A stretch of 27,933 bases of DNA, from NCBI GenBank assembly GCA_018268695.1, contig JAFDWD010000056.1, forward strand, positions 1 through 27,933, given 5' to 3'. The stretch comes from Actinomycetota bacterium. Lineage in GTDB: Bacteria; Actinomycetota; Thermoleophilia; Solirubrobacterales; 70-9. The notes below the pieces were generated by a model. The model was not told the DNA's origin and searched no databases. It saw only the letters and a program-made list of their open reading frames with translations. Positions 21,962 through 27,933 of this stretch are shown here, one piece after another. Numbering within the stretch: the stretch's first letter is position 1; each line of letters begins with the position of its first letter. Both the position numbers and the translations under genes were made by a program.

Positions 21962-23140
21962 ATGGCGGCGTTCGACTACCGGCTGCGGGCGGCGCCGCGC
22001 CCGACCAGCGTCGACGACTACCGTCGCCGCGCCCGGCGACGGGTGCCGCGGATGGCCTGGGCCTACATCGACCGCGGCGCCGAGACGGAGGCGACGCTGG
22101 CCGCCAACCGGAGCGCCTTCGGGCGCTGGTCCCTGCGCCAGCGGGTCCTCACCGGGGTCGAGGAGCCGCGCCTCGCGACCGCGGTCGGCGGCGTGACGCT
22201 GTCGATGCCGATCCTCCTCGCCCCGACCGGGCTCTCCGGCCTCGCGCACGCGAGCGGCGAGCCGGCGCTCGCCCGCGCGGCGGAGCGCGCCGGGACGCGG
22301 GCCGTCGTCTCGACCGCGGCGAGCTACTCGATCGAGGAGGTCGCCGAGCGCTCCGGCGCGCGCCACTTCTTCCAGCTCTACCCCGGGCCCGCCGGCACCG
22401 ACCTGACCGAGCGCTTCATCGACCGCGCCCGGGACGCGGGCTACGCCGGCCTGATGGTGACCGTCGACACCCCCGCGATCGGCAACCGCGAGGCCGAACG
22501 GCGCGCCGGCATGGGCGCGCGACCGGTCCTCACGCCGGCCGCGGTCCTCGACGCCGCGCTGCGTCCCGCCTGGACCCTCGGCTACCTGCGCGAGGGCCGC
22601 ATCGTCGCCCGCAACTTCGTCGAGGCGACGGGCGCCCGGGCCGGAGTCGAGGCGGTGAAGGAGCATCGGAAAGTCGTCCGTCCCGACATCGTGTGGGACG
22701 ACCTCGCCCACATGCGCGAGCGCTGGGACGGCCCCTTCATGGTCAAGGGGATCCTCGACCCCGACGACGCCGAGCGGGCGGTCGCGATCGGCGCCGACGC
22801 CATCGTCGTCTCCAACCACGGCGGGCGCCAGCTGGACGGGGCCCCCGCCACCCTCGATGCCCTCCCGGCGATCGCCGCGCGGGTCGGCGGGCGCGCCACC
22901 GTCCTGCTCGACGGCGGCGTCCGCCGCGGCACCGACGTGGTCAAGTCCCTGGCCCTCGGCGCCGACGCGGTGATGATCGGCCGCCCGGCGCTCTACGGCC
23001 TGGCGACCGCCGGCCAGTCGGGAGTCGAAGGCATCCTCGAGATCCTCCGCACCGAGCTGGAGACGACCCTGACCCTGATGGGGGTGGCGGCGGTCACGGA
23101 CCTCGGCCGCGACCACCTGCTCCCCGCCGAGACGGTCTAG
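21962..23140 (+). CDS. FMN-dependent L-2-hydroxyacid oxidase/dehydrogenase (LldD/glycolate-oxidase family)
   Basis: A 392-residue alpha-hydroxy-acid oxidising flavoprotein that converts L-2-hydroxy acids to 2-oxo acids. The complete active-site set is visible: Y35 in YIDRGAE, PILLAPTG, Q138 and Y140 in FFQLYPG, T167 in TVDTPAIGNRE with R176, K262 in MVKGIL, the catalytic base H286 and R289 in SNHGGRQLDGAPATLDALP, and the FMN phosphate loop DGGVRRGTDVVKSLALGADAVMIGRP. The length and lack of a membrane-binding insert suggest a soluble enzyme. It ends the plus arm, 4 bases from the convergent DDN-family gene. The aliphatic or aromatic preference cannot be told by eye; mandelate and lactate enzymes share these residues. 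Confidence 0.93.
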   Translation: MAAFDYRLRAAPRPTSVDDYRRRARRRVPRMAWAYIDRGAETEATLAANRSAFGRWSLRQRVLTGVEEPRLATAVGGVTLSMPILLAPTGLSGLAHASGEPALARAAERAGTRAVVSTAASYSIEEVAERSGARHFFQLYPGPAGTDLTERFIDRARDAGYAGLMVTVDTPAIGNREAERRAGMGARPVLTPAAVLDAALRPAWTLGYLREGRIVARNFVEATGARAGVEAVKEHRKVVRPDIVWDDLAHMRERWDGPFMVKGILDPDDAERAVAIGADAIVVSNHGGRQLDGAPATLDALPAIAARVGGRATVLLDGGVRRGTDVVKSLALGADAVMIGRPALYGLATAGQSGVEGILEILRTELETTLTLMGVAAVTDLGRDHLLPAETV

Positions 23141-23144
23141 GCCC

Positions 23145-23561
23145 CTAGGACCGCGGCCTCACCTCGACTACCGGGATCTTGCGATCGGTGTTCGCCTCGT
23201 ATTCGGCGAACTGCGGCTGCTGCTCCTTCTGGGTCTCGTAGATCCGGTCGCGCTCGGGGCCGGTGACCTCCTCGGCCACCACCTCGACCGTGTCGCCGCC
23301 GATCTCCATCGAGACATCGGGGTTGGCCTTCAGGTTGTGGAACCACCCGGGATGGTTAGGCGCGCCGCCTTTGGAGGCGAAGATGAAGGTGCGCCCGTCC
23401 TCGCCGAGGTAGACCAGCGGGGTCACGTACTCGGTGCCCGACTTGGCGCCGACGTTGTGGAGCAGGAGCAGCGGCTTGCCCTCGAAGATGCCGCCCGCGG
23501 TCCCGCCGTTGGCGCGGAACTCCTCGATCACCTGTGCGTTGAAGTCGTTCATGTCGCTCAT
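23145..23561 (-). CDS. Deazaflavin (F420)-dependent nitroreductase-family protein (DDN-like)
   Basis: A 138-residue split-barrel protein of the DUF385/DDN family. Members bind F420 (some FMN) and reduce quinones, nitroimidazoles or other acceptors. Hallmarks are LLLLHNVGAKSGTEYVTPLVYL (F420-binding strand pair) and PNHPGWFHNLKANPDVSMEIG. The conserved tail RDRIYETQKEQQPQFAEYE is also typical. ATG 23561 (MSDMNDFN) matches the usual N-terminus; ATG 23552 is an alternative. It is divergent from the ClC-MarR operon across a 66-base gap that holds a palindrome, so it may be under the same MarR control. Confidence 0.92.
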   Translation of the reverse strand: MSDMNDFNAQVIEEFRANGGTAGGIFEGKPLLLLHNVGAKSGTEYVTPLVYLGEDGRTFIFASKGGAPNHPGWFHNLKANPDVSMEIGGDTVEVVAEEVTGPERDRIYETQKEQQPQFAEYEANTDRKIPVVEVRPRS

Positions 23562-23598
23562 CGGCGGGACTCTAGCCGGCGGGGTTCGTCGGCTCAGA

Positions 23599-23621
23599 AA
23601 AATATCGCCATCCGATATTTT
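23599..23621. promoter_or_regulatory. Palindromic operator candidate between DDN-like and ClC genes
   Basis: AAAATATCG, CCATC, CGATATTTT is a perfect 9-5-9 inverted repeat, strikingly AT-rich for this genome. It sits 6 bases before the ClC GTG start, with TATTTT at 23616-23621 placed as a -10 for a leaderless transcript. It is 37 bases upstream of the divergent ATG. Its form is typical of MarR-family operators and the MarR gene is in the downstream operon. A terminator reading is less likely because no operon ends here. Confidence 0.6.
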
Positions 23622-23627
23622 CCCTTC

Positions 23628-25256
23628 GTGCCCTCCGCCGACCTCCGTCACCTCGGCGACTTCGACGTCAGCCGGCGCCTGCTGGTGATCACCGCGTTCG
23701 CGCTACCGATCGGGGCGCTCGCCGCCGGGGTCGCCTGGTGCCTCCTGCGGCTGATCGGCCTGATCACGAACCTCGTCTTCTACCAACGGATCGGCACCGC
23801 GCTGGTGGCTCCCGGCGAAGTCCACCACTCGCCGTTCCTGATCCTCCTGGCGCCGGTCGCGGGTGGGCTGGTGGTCGGCCTCGTCGCCCGGTTCGGCTCG
23901 GAGAAGATCCGTGGCCACGGCATCCCCGAGGCGATGGACGCGGTCCTCAGCTCCGGCAGCAAGGTGCAGCCGCGGGTGGCGCTGCTGAAGCCGCTCGCCT
24001 CGGCGATCGCGATCGGCACCGGCGGTCCGTTCGGGGCGGAGGGGCCGATCATCATGACCGGCGGTGCCTGCGGCTCGATCTGCGCGCAGCTCCTCCACCT
24101 GAGCGCCGACGAGCGCAAGACCCTTCTCGTCGCGGGCGCCGCGGCGGGCATGACGGCGGTCTTCGACGCGCCCCTCGCCGCGGTCCTCTTGGCGGTGGAG
24201 CTGCTGCTCTTCGAGTGGCGGCCGCGCAGCCTGGTCCCGGTGGCGGCGGCCGTCGCGGTGGCGGCGATCGTGCGCGTCCCGCTCCTCGGCAGCGGCCCGG
24301 TCTTCCCGGTCCCCACCGGGGCCCTGCACCTCGACGCCGCCCCCTACGCCCTCTGCGTCGTCGCCGGCGGGCTCGCCGCCCTCCTCGCGCTGATCGCGAC
24401 GACCCTCGTCTACGCCTCCGAGGACACCTTCGCCCGCCTGCCGATCCACTGGATGTGGTGGCCCGCGATCGGCGGGCTGATCATCGGCGTCGGCGGCCTG
24501 ATCGTGCCCCAGGCGCTCGGCGTCGGCTACAACGTGATCGAAGAAGAGCTGAACGGCGAGATCGCCCTCCACCTCGTGGTCGGCATCCTGATCGTGAAGA
24601 CGCTGATCTGGTCGCTGTCGCTTGGCTCGGGCACCTCGGGCGGCGTGCTCGCCCCGCTGATGATGATCGGCGCCGCCCTCGGCGCGCTCGAGGCGCAGGT
24701 CTTCCCCGTCGTCGCGGCGGGCTTCTGGCCGCTGGTCGGGCTCGCTGCGATCCTCGCCGCGGCGATGCGCTCGCCGCTCACCGGCGTCGTCTTCGCGGTC
24801 GAGCTGACCCACCGCTACGAAGCCCTGCTGCCACTGCTGATCGCCGCCGCCACCGCCTACGCGATCTCGATCCTGATCCTCCGCCGCTCGATCCTCACCG
24901 AGAAGATCGCCCGCCGCGGCGTCCACGTGAACCACGAATACAGCGTCGACCCGTTGGAGGTGCTATTCGTCGGCGACGTGATGGACGACACCGGACCAGG
25001 CGCGAGCGAGGGCCCGACCGTCTTCGTCGACGACACCCTGCGCCACGTCGCCTACGCCATGGCGGCGTCGGGACGGACCGAGCTGCCGGTCGCCGAGCGC
25101 TCCCTCCCCGAGGTGCCGATCGGGACGGTGCGCCTTGAGCAGCTCCTTGAGGGACGCCTGCGCGACCTCGACGAGGAGCGCCATCGCGACCGCGTCCTGC
25201 GCCCGCTCGACCTGCTCCGCGCCGGCCGCGAGCCGACCGTGACCGGCAAACCATGA
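23628..25256 (+). CDS. ClC-family chloride channel/antiporter with C-terminal cytosolic domain
   Basis: A 542-residue membrane protein that moves anions, usually Cl-/H+ exchange in bacteria. Selectivity motifs are present: RGHGIPE (96-101) in place of GSGIP, GPFGAEGP (133-140) with the gating Glu at 138, and GSGTSGGVLAPLMMIGAALG for the third motif. About ten or more hydrophobic segments span residues 15-430. A soluble tail (from about 435) contains DVMDDTGP and VDDTLRHVAYAMAASGRTELPV, resembling a single or degenerate CBS module. The first-motif Ser that coordinates chloride is His. GTG 23628 is chosen because it begins directly after a palindromic promoter region; upstream sequence belongs to the divergent gene. 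Its stop overlaps the MarR start. Confidence 0.9.
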   Translation: MPSADLRHLGDFDVSRRLLVITAFALPIGALAAGVAWCLLRLIGLITNLVFYQRIGTALVAPGEVHHSPFLILLAPVAGGLVVGLVARFGSEKIRGHGIPEAMDAVLSSGSKVQPRVALLKPLASAIAIGTGGPFGAEGPIIMTGGACGSICAQLLHLSADERKTLLVAGAAAGMTAVFDAPLAAVLLAVELLLFEWRPRSLVPVAAAVAVAAIVRVPLLGSGPVFPVPTGALHLDAAPYALCVVAGGLAALLALIATTLVYASEDTFARLPIHWMWWPAIGGLIIGVGGLIVPQALGVGYNVIEEELNGEIALHLVVGILIVKTLIWSLSLGSGTSGGVLAPLMMIGAALGALEAQVFPVVAAGFWPLVGLAAILAAAMRSPLTGVVFAVELTHRYEALLPLLIAAATAYAISILILRRSILTEKIARRGVHVNHEYSVDPLEVLFVGDVMDDTGPGASEGPTVFVDDTLRHVAYAMAASGRTELPVAERSLPEVPIGTVRLEQLLEGRLRDLDEERHRDRVLRPLDLLRAGREPTVTGKP

Positions 25257-25663
25257 GCCCCGCGCGCCGCCCGGCCCAGCGCGACTACGAAGAACTGCTC
25301 CGCTTCCGCACGGCCCTGCGCCGCTTCCTGCGCTGGAGCGAGGAACAGGCCCGCGCCGCCGACCTCACCCCCGCCCAGCACCAGCTCCTCCTGGCGATCA
25401 AGGGCCACCCCGGCAACACCCCGCCCACCGTCGGCGAGCTCGCCGACTACCTGGTCACCAAGCATCACAGCGTGGTCGAGCTGATCGACCGCGCCGTCGA
25501 CGCCGGCGTGGTCGAGCGCCACCGTGACGACAAGGACGGCCGCGTCGTCCACCTGGTCCTCACGCCCCTCGGCGAGGAACGGATCGAGAAGCTTTCCGCC
25601 CTGGCCCTGGACGAGCTCCGCGACCTGCCCCAGTTCCTGCCGCGGTTCGGGGAGTCGGAGTAG
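25253..25663 (+). CDS. MarR-family transcriptional regulator
   Basis: A 136-residue winged-helix repressor-type protein. It has the MarR recognition region (PPTVGELADYLVTKHHSVVELIDRAVDAG) followed by the beta-wing VERHRDDKDGRVVHLVLTPLGEE, including the conserved D-x-R. Flanking helices provide dimerisation. The ATG overlaps the ClC stop as ATGA, so the regulator is made with the channel. Autoregulation through the 23599-23621 palindrome is a reasonable inference. Family members respond to phenolic compounds or oxidants; the ligand here is unknown. It ends before a long hairpin at 25690-25738. Confidence 0.92.
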   Translation: MSPARRPAQRDYEELLRFRTALRRFLRWSEEQARAADLTPAQHQLLLAIKGHPGNTPPTVGELADYLVTKHHSVVELIDRAVDAGVVERHRDDKDGRVVHLVLTPLGEERIEKLSALALDELRDLPQFLPRFGESE

Positions 25664-25689
25664 GCGAAGAGGAGGAGCGCAGAAGAGGA

Positions 25690-25738
25690 GGTGCGTTCGT
25701 ACTTAGGGGTCATATGCCGGACCAAGTACGAACGCACC
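25690..25738. terminator. Long hairpin between MarR and DyP genes
   Basis: GGTGCGTTCGTACTT (25690-25704) and its exact reverse complement (25724-25738) form a perfect 15-bp stem. The 19-base interval holds an extra GGTC/GACC pair, which would extend it after a 3-base bulge. It starts 27 bases after the MarR stop and ends 51 bases before the DyP start. It lacks a T-tract. It probably ends the ClC-MarR transcript, and also belongs to the long-perfect-hairpin class seen at 15733 and 16052. Confidence 0.65.
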
Positions 25739-25789
25739 CGAAGATCACGGCCGGGTGACGCCTCCCACCAACCATCTACCCTCCCCTCC

Positions 25790-26830
25790 GTGCCCTCCCC
25801 CGAGCCGCAGGACATCCTCACCCCGATCACCGAGTCCGCGGTCTTTCTGACCGCCTGCGTCGACCCCGGCGGCGAGGCGGCGGTCGCCGACCTGCTGCCG
25901 GATGTGGCCGGGCTGCGCCGCTCGGTCGGCTTCCGTTCACCCGATGCGCGGCTCAGTTGCGTGGTCGGGATCGGGGCGGCGCTCTGGGACCGGTTGTTCG
26001 ACGCGCCGCGGCCGGCGGGCCTCCATCCGTTCCGGGAGCTGCGCGGGCCGGTGCACACGGCGCCGTCCACCCCGGGCGACCTCTTCTTCCACATCCGCGC
26101 CGACCGGCTCGACATGTGCTTCGAGCTGGCGCGGCTGATCGTCGACCGGCTCGGCTCCGAGGTGCGGGTCGTCGACGAGGTCCATGGCTTCAAATCCTTC
26201 GACGAGCGCGACCTGCTCGGCTTCGTCGACGGCACCGAGAACCCGGAGGGGCGGGCTGCCGCGGCGGCGGTGCTGATCGGCGACGAGGACCCCGAGCACG
26301 CCGGCGGCAGCTACCTGATCGTGCAGAGGTACCTCCACGACCTGGAGGCCTGGAACGCGCTCACGGTCGAGCAGCAGGAGGCCGCGGTCGGCCGGACCAA
26401 GCTCGACGACGTCGAGTTCGCCGACTCCGACAAGGCGCCCGACGCCCACCTCACCCTCAACGTGATCGAGGACGACGAGGGCCAACAGCTCCAGATCATG
26501 CGCTTCAACATGCCGTTCGGCCGTGCCGGAGCGGGCGAGTTCGGCACCTATTACGTCGCCTACGCGGCGACCCCGGCGGTGACCGAGGAGATGCTCGACA
26601 ACATGTTCCTCGGCAAGGGCGAGGCCACCCACGACCGCCTCCTCGACTTCTCCACCGCCCTCACCGGCAACCTCTACTTCGTGCCGAGCGCCGATTTCCT
26701 CGACGACCCGCCGCTGGGCGACGATGAGGCGAGCGATGCCGAGGCAGAGAACGAGCCCGAGGCCGAAGGCGCGCCGGTTCCCCCCGCCGACGGCTCGCTC
26801 GGCATCGGCGGCCGCGGACGTGGCGCCTGA
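25790..26830 (+). CDS. DyP-type heme peroxidase with encapsulin cargo-loading tail
   Basis: A 346-residue dye-decolorising peroxidase that uses H2O2 to oxidise dyes, phenolics or related substrates. Key residues are GFVDGTENP (the GxxDG motif, with D147 as distal acid), the proximal heme ligand H220 in PDAHLTLNV and the distal Arg R238 in IMRFNMPFG. The last about 40 residues form an acidic linker followed by DGSLGIGGRGRGA (334-346), which resembles the C-terminal peptide that directs actinobacterial DyP proteins into encapsulin shells. GTG 25790 is preferred; the frame is open to GTG 25691, but that codon lies inside a hairpin and adds a basic leader foreign to the family. There is no clear Shine-Dalgarno. 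No encapsulin gene is adjacent. Confidence 0.92.
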   Translation: MPSPEPQDILTPITESAVFLTACVDPGGEAAVADLLPDVAGLRRSVGFRSPDARLSCVVGIGAALWDRLFDAPRPAGLHPFRELRGPVHTAPSTPGDLFFHIRADRLDMCFELARLIVDRLGSEVRVVDEVHGFKSFDERDLLGFVDGTENPEGRAAAAAVLIGDEDPEHAGGSYLIVQRYLHDLEAWNALTVEQQEAAVGRTKLDDVEFADSDKAPDAHLTLNVIEDDEGQQLQIMRFNMPFGRAGAGEFGTYYVAYAATPAVTEEMLDNMFLGKGEATHDRLLDFSTALTGNLYFVPSADFLDDPPLGDDEASDAEAENEPEAEGAPVPPADGSLGIGGRGRGA

Positions 26831-26832
26831 TT

Positions 26833-26850
26833 CGGCAACTCGGCTTGCCG
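26833..26850. terminator. Hairpin after the DyP gene
   Basis: CGGCAA-CTCGGC-TTGCCG is a perfect 6-bp stem with a 6-base loop, beginning 2 bases after the DyP stop codon. It has no T-tract and is modest in length. A separate promoter for the next gene seems likely, because TTTAAT at 26888-26893 is well placed as a -10 for the GTG at 26905. Confidence 0.45.
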
Positions 26851-26904
26851 GTCACCCCTTGAGAGCAACTTCCGCGGACGAGATCCGTTTAATCCCCTGA
26901 GCCC

Positions 26905-27933
26905 GTGATCCCCGGACCCGGCAAACGTCTCTCCGCCCTGCTGCTGGTCGCCCTCGCAGCGGTCGTCTCGGCCTGCGCTCTCGCGCCCGCGGCGGGCGCG
27001 CGCACCGTCCGCTACGCCGGCCAGGCGGTCAAGGTCCCCGCCGGCTACAAGGTGATCCGGGTGAAGCCGGGCTCCCACACCTGCACCCGCCTCGACCGTC
27101 GCGTCGTCTACCTCGGGGCGCCCTCGAAGGAACAGCGCTGTCCCGCCGGCCCGCTGCTCGGCAAGCACCGGGCTATCGTCGTCGCCCCGAACGGCGAGCG
27201 CGCGAGCGCGCAGTCGCTGCTGCGGGCGAACCCCTTCGCCGCCGCCCGTCCCGGCGCCGCCACGGCGAGCAAGGCGCCCGCGGCCGCCACCGCCTCGGTC
27301 GGCGGCGCCGTCTTCACCGGGCTCGGCTTCGATGCCTGCAGCGCCCCCTCGACCAAGGCGATGGCGGCCTGGGCAGAATCCCCCTTCCGCGGCGTCGGGA
27401 TCTACATCGGCGGCGAAAACAGCGCCTGCTCGCAGCCGAACCTGAGCGCCAGCTGGGTCAGCGCCCAGACCACCGCCGGCTGGCACCTGATCCCCACCTA
27501 CGTCGGCCTCCAGGCGCCGACCTCGGCCTGCAGCAGCTGCGCCAAGCTGACCTCCACCGCGGCAGTCACCCAGGGCATCGCGGCGGCCGAAGACGCGGTC
27601 ACCCAGGCGGCCACGATCGGGATCGGCGCCGGCAGCCCGATCTACTTCGACATGGAGGCCTACACGCCGACCACGAGCGCCACCGCCGCCGTCCTCGCCT
27701 TCCTCGGGGCCTGGACCGAAAAGCTGCACGCGCTCGGCTACCAGTCCGGCGTCTACTCGTCCAGCAGCTCCGGGATCGCCGACCTGGCCAAGGCCTACGG
27801 CACCACCTACGCCTCGCCCGACAACATCTGGACGGCGAACTGGAACAACGCCGAAAACACGCTCGACCCGGTCATCCCCTCGACCGCCTGGCCGAACCAC
27901 CAGCGCATCCACCAGTTCCGCGGCGGGCACAAC
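26905..27933 (+). CDS. Secreted DUF1906 (glycoside-hydrolase-like) protein, 3' end outside window
   Basis: The frame opens at GTG 26905 and continues without a stop to the window end (343 codons). A signal peptide is clear: basic GKR, then LSALLLVALAAVVSACALAPAAGA. VSAC at 21-24 could be a lipobox, so either a lipoprotein or Sec cleavage after AGA is possible. A small N-terminal domain (about 35-105) has two Cys, then an Ala-rich linker. From about 140 comes the DUF1906 domain: GFDACSAPST (D143), VGIYIGGENSACSQPNLS, GWHLIPTYVG and IYFDMEAYT (D249, E251). These match the GH25-like TIM-barrel active-site pattern. Family members are thought to act on cell-wall or polysaccharide substrates, but activity is unproven. 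The part beyond HQFRGGHN is cut off. Confidence 0.88.
   Translation, partial: MIPGPGKRLSALLLVALAAVVSACALAPAAGARTVRYAGQAVKVPAGYKVIRVKPGSHTCTRLDRRVVYLGAPSKEQRCPAGPLLGKHRAIVVAPNGERASAQSLLRANPFAAARPGAATASKAPAAATASVGGAVFTGLGFDACSAPSTKAMAAWAESPFRGVGIYIGGENSACSQPNLSASWVSAQTTAGWHLIPTYVGLQAPTSACSSCAKLTSTAAVTQGIAAAEDAVTQAATIGIGAGSPIYFDMEAYTPTTSATAAVLAFLGAWTEKLHALGYQSGVYSSSSSGIADLAKAYGTTYASPDNIWTANWNNAENTLDPVIPSTAWPNHQRIHQFRGGHN

Noticed and set aside
23599..23621. Rho-independent terminator reading of the AT-rich palindrome
   Set aside because: Both flanking genes start, not end, here, and the stem is AT-rich; an operator or promoter role fits better.
25691..25789. Upstream GTG start for the DyP gene
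   Set aside because: The codon lies within the arm of a perfect hairpin and adds a basic leader that does not fit the family; GTG 25790 begins a normal DyP N-terminus.
1..27933. tRNA, rRNA, CRISPR arrays and complete insertion sequences
   Set aside because: None seen on reading; there are no regularly spaced direct repeats and no transposase-like frames.

Overview
The window is very GC-rich, strongly GC-ending-codon DNA with dense, often translationally coupled operons. Several gene families point to a high-GC actinobacterium: a rifamycin phosphotransferase, a deazaflavin (F420)-type nitroreductase-fold protein, a DyP peroxidase with an encapsulin-targeting tail, and a DUF1906 secreted protein. 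A Thermoleophilia/Solirubrobacterales-like soil lineage is my best guess, but no rRNA or other phylogenetic marker is present to prove it. No tRNA, rRNA, CRISPR array, transposase or integrase was recognised.

Layout. (1) 1-5,335: a histidine-utilisation block. A partial unknown gene and an RpiR-type regulator lie on +. Opposite them is a coupled minus-strand operon hutH - M20 amidohydrolase - hutF-like deiminase. hutU and hutI are not in the window. (2) 5,480-7,075: two convergent SDR-fold genes that both lack the canonical catalytic Ser/Tyr, separated by a strong hairpin. (3) 7,116-9,983: a polar-amino-acid-type ABC importer (lipoprotein, permease, ATPase), preceded by a region with several inverted repeats. 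(4) 10,227-11,093: a secreted, cysteine-rich protein of unknown function. (5) 11,280-15,646: rph (rifamycin-inactivating phosphotransferase) convergent with, and overlapping, an Old-Yellow-Enzyme/TMADH-type flavoprotein. Upstream of the latter is a sequence sharing a 13-base core with the rifamycin-associated element. (6) 15,647-16,133: a 487-base non-coding gap packed with long perfect inverted repeats. (7) 16,134-23,140: two divergent catabolic operons that fire from one overlapping promoter at about 19,353-19,396. The minus arm encodes a D-2-hydroxyacid dehydrogenase, a Rieske protein, an amidohydrolase and an HpaI-type aldolase. The plus arm encodes two amidohydrolases, a Rieske protein and an FMN L-2-hydroxyacid oxidase. 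(8) 23,145-25,663: an F420-type (DDN-family) protein divergent from a coupled ClC channel - MarR operon, with a 9-5-9 palindrome at the shared control region. (9) 25,790-27,933: a DyP peroxidase with an encapsulin cargo tail, then the start of a secreted DUF1906 hydrolase-like protein cut by the window end.

How the genes may work together. Block 1 converts histidine to urocanate and deiminates formimidoylglutamate; the importer in block 3 could supply an amino acid, though its substrate is unproven. The mirror-image operons in block 7 look like one uncharacterised pathway. Each side pairs an atypical Rieske protein with ACMSD-like amidohydrolase(s) and a 2-hydroxyacid-oxidising enzyme of opposite expected stereochemistry, and one side adds an aldolase that would split a 2-oxo-4-hydroxy acid. 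This is the strongest candidate for an undescribed system. The rph/OYE pair is the second, as a possible rifamycin-response unit.
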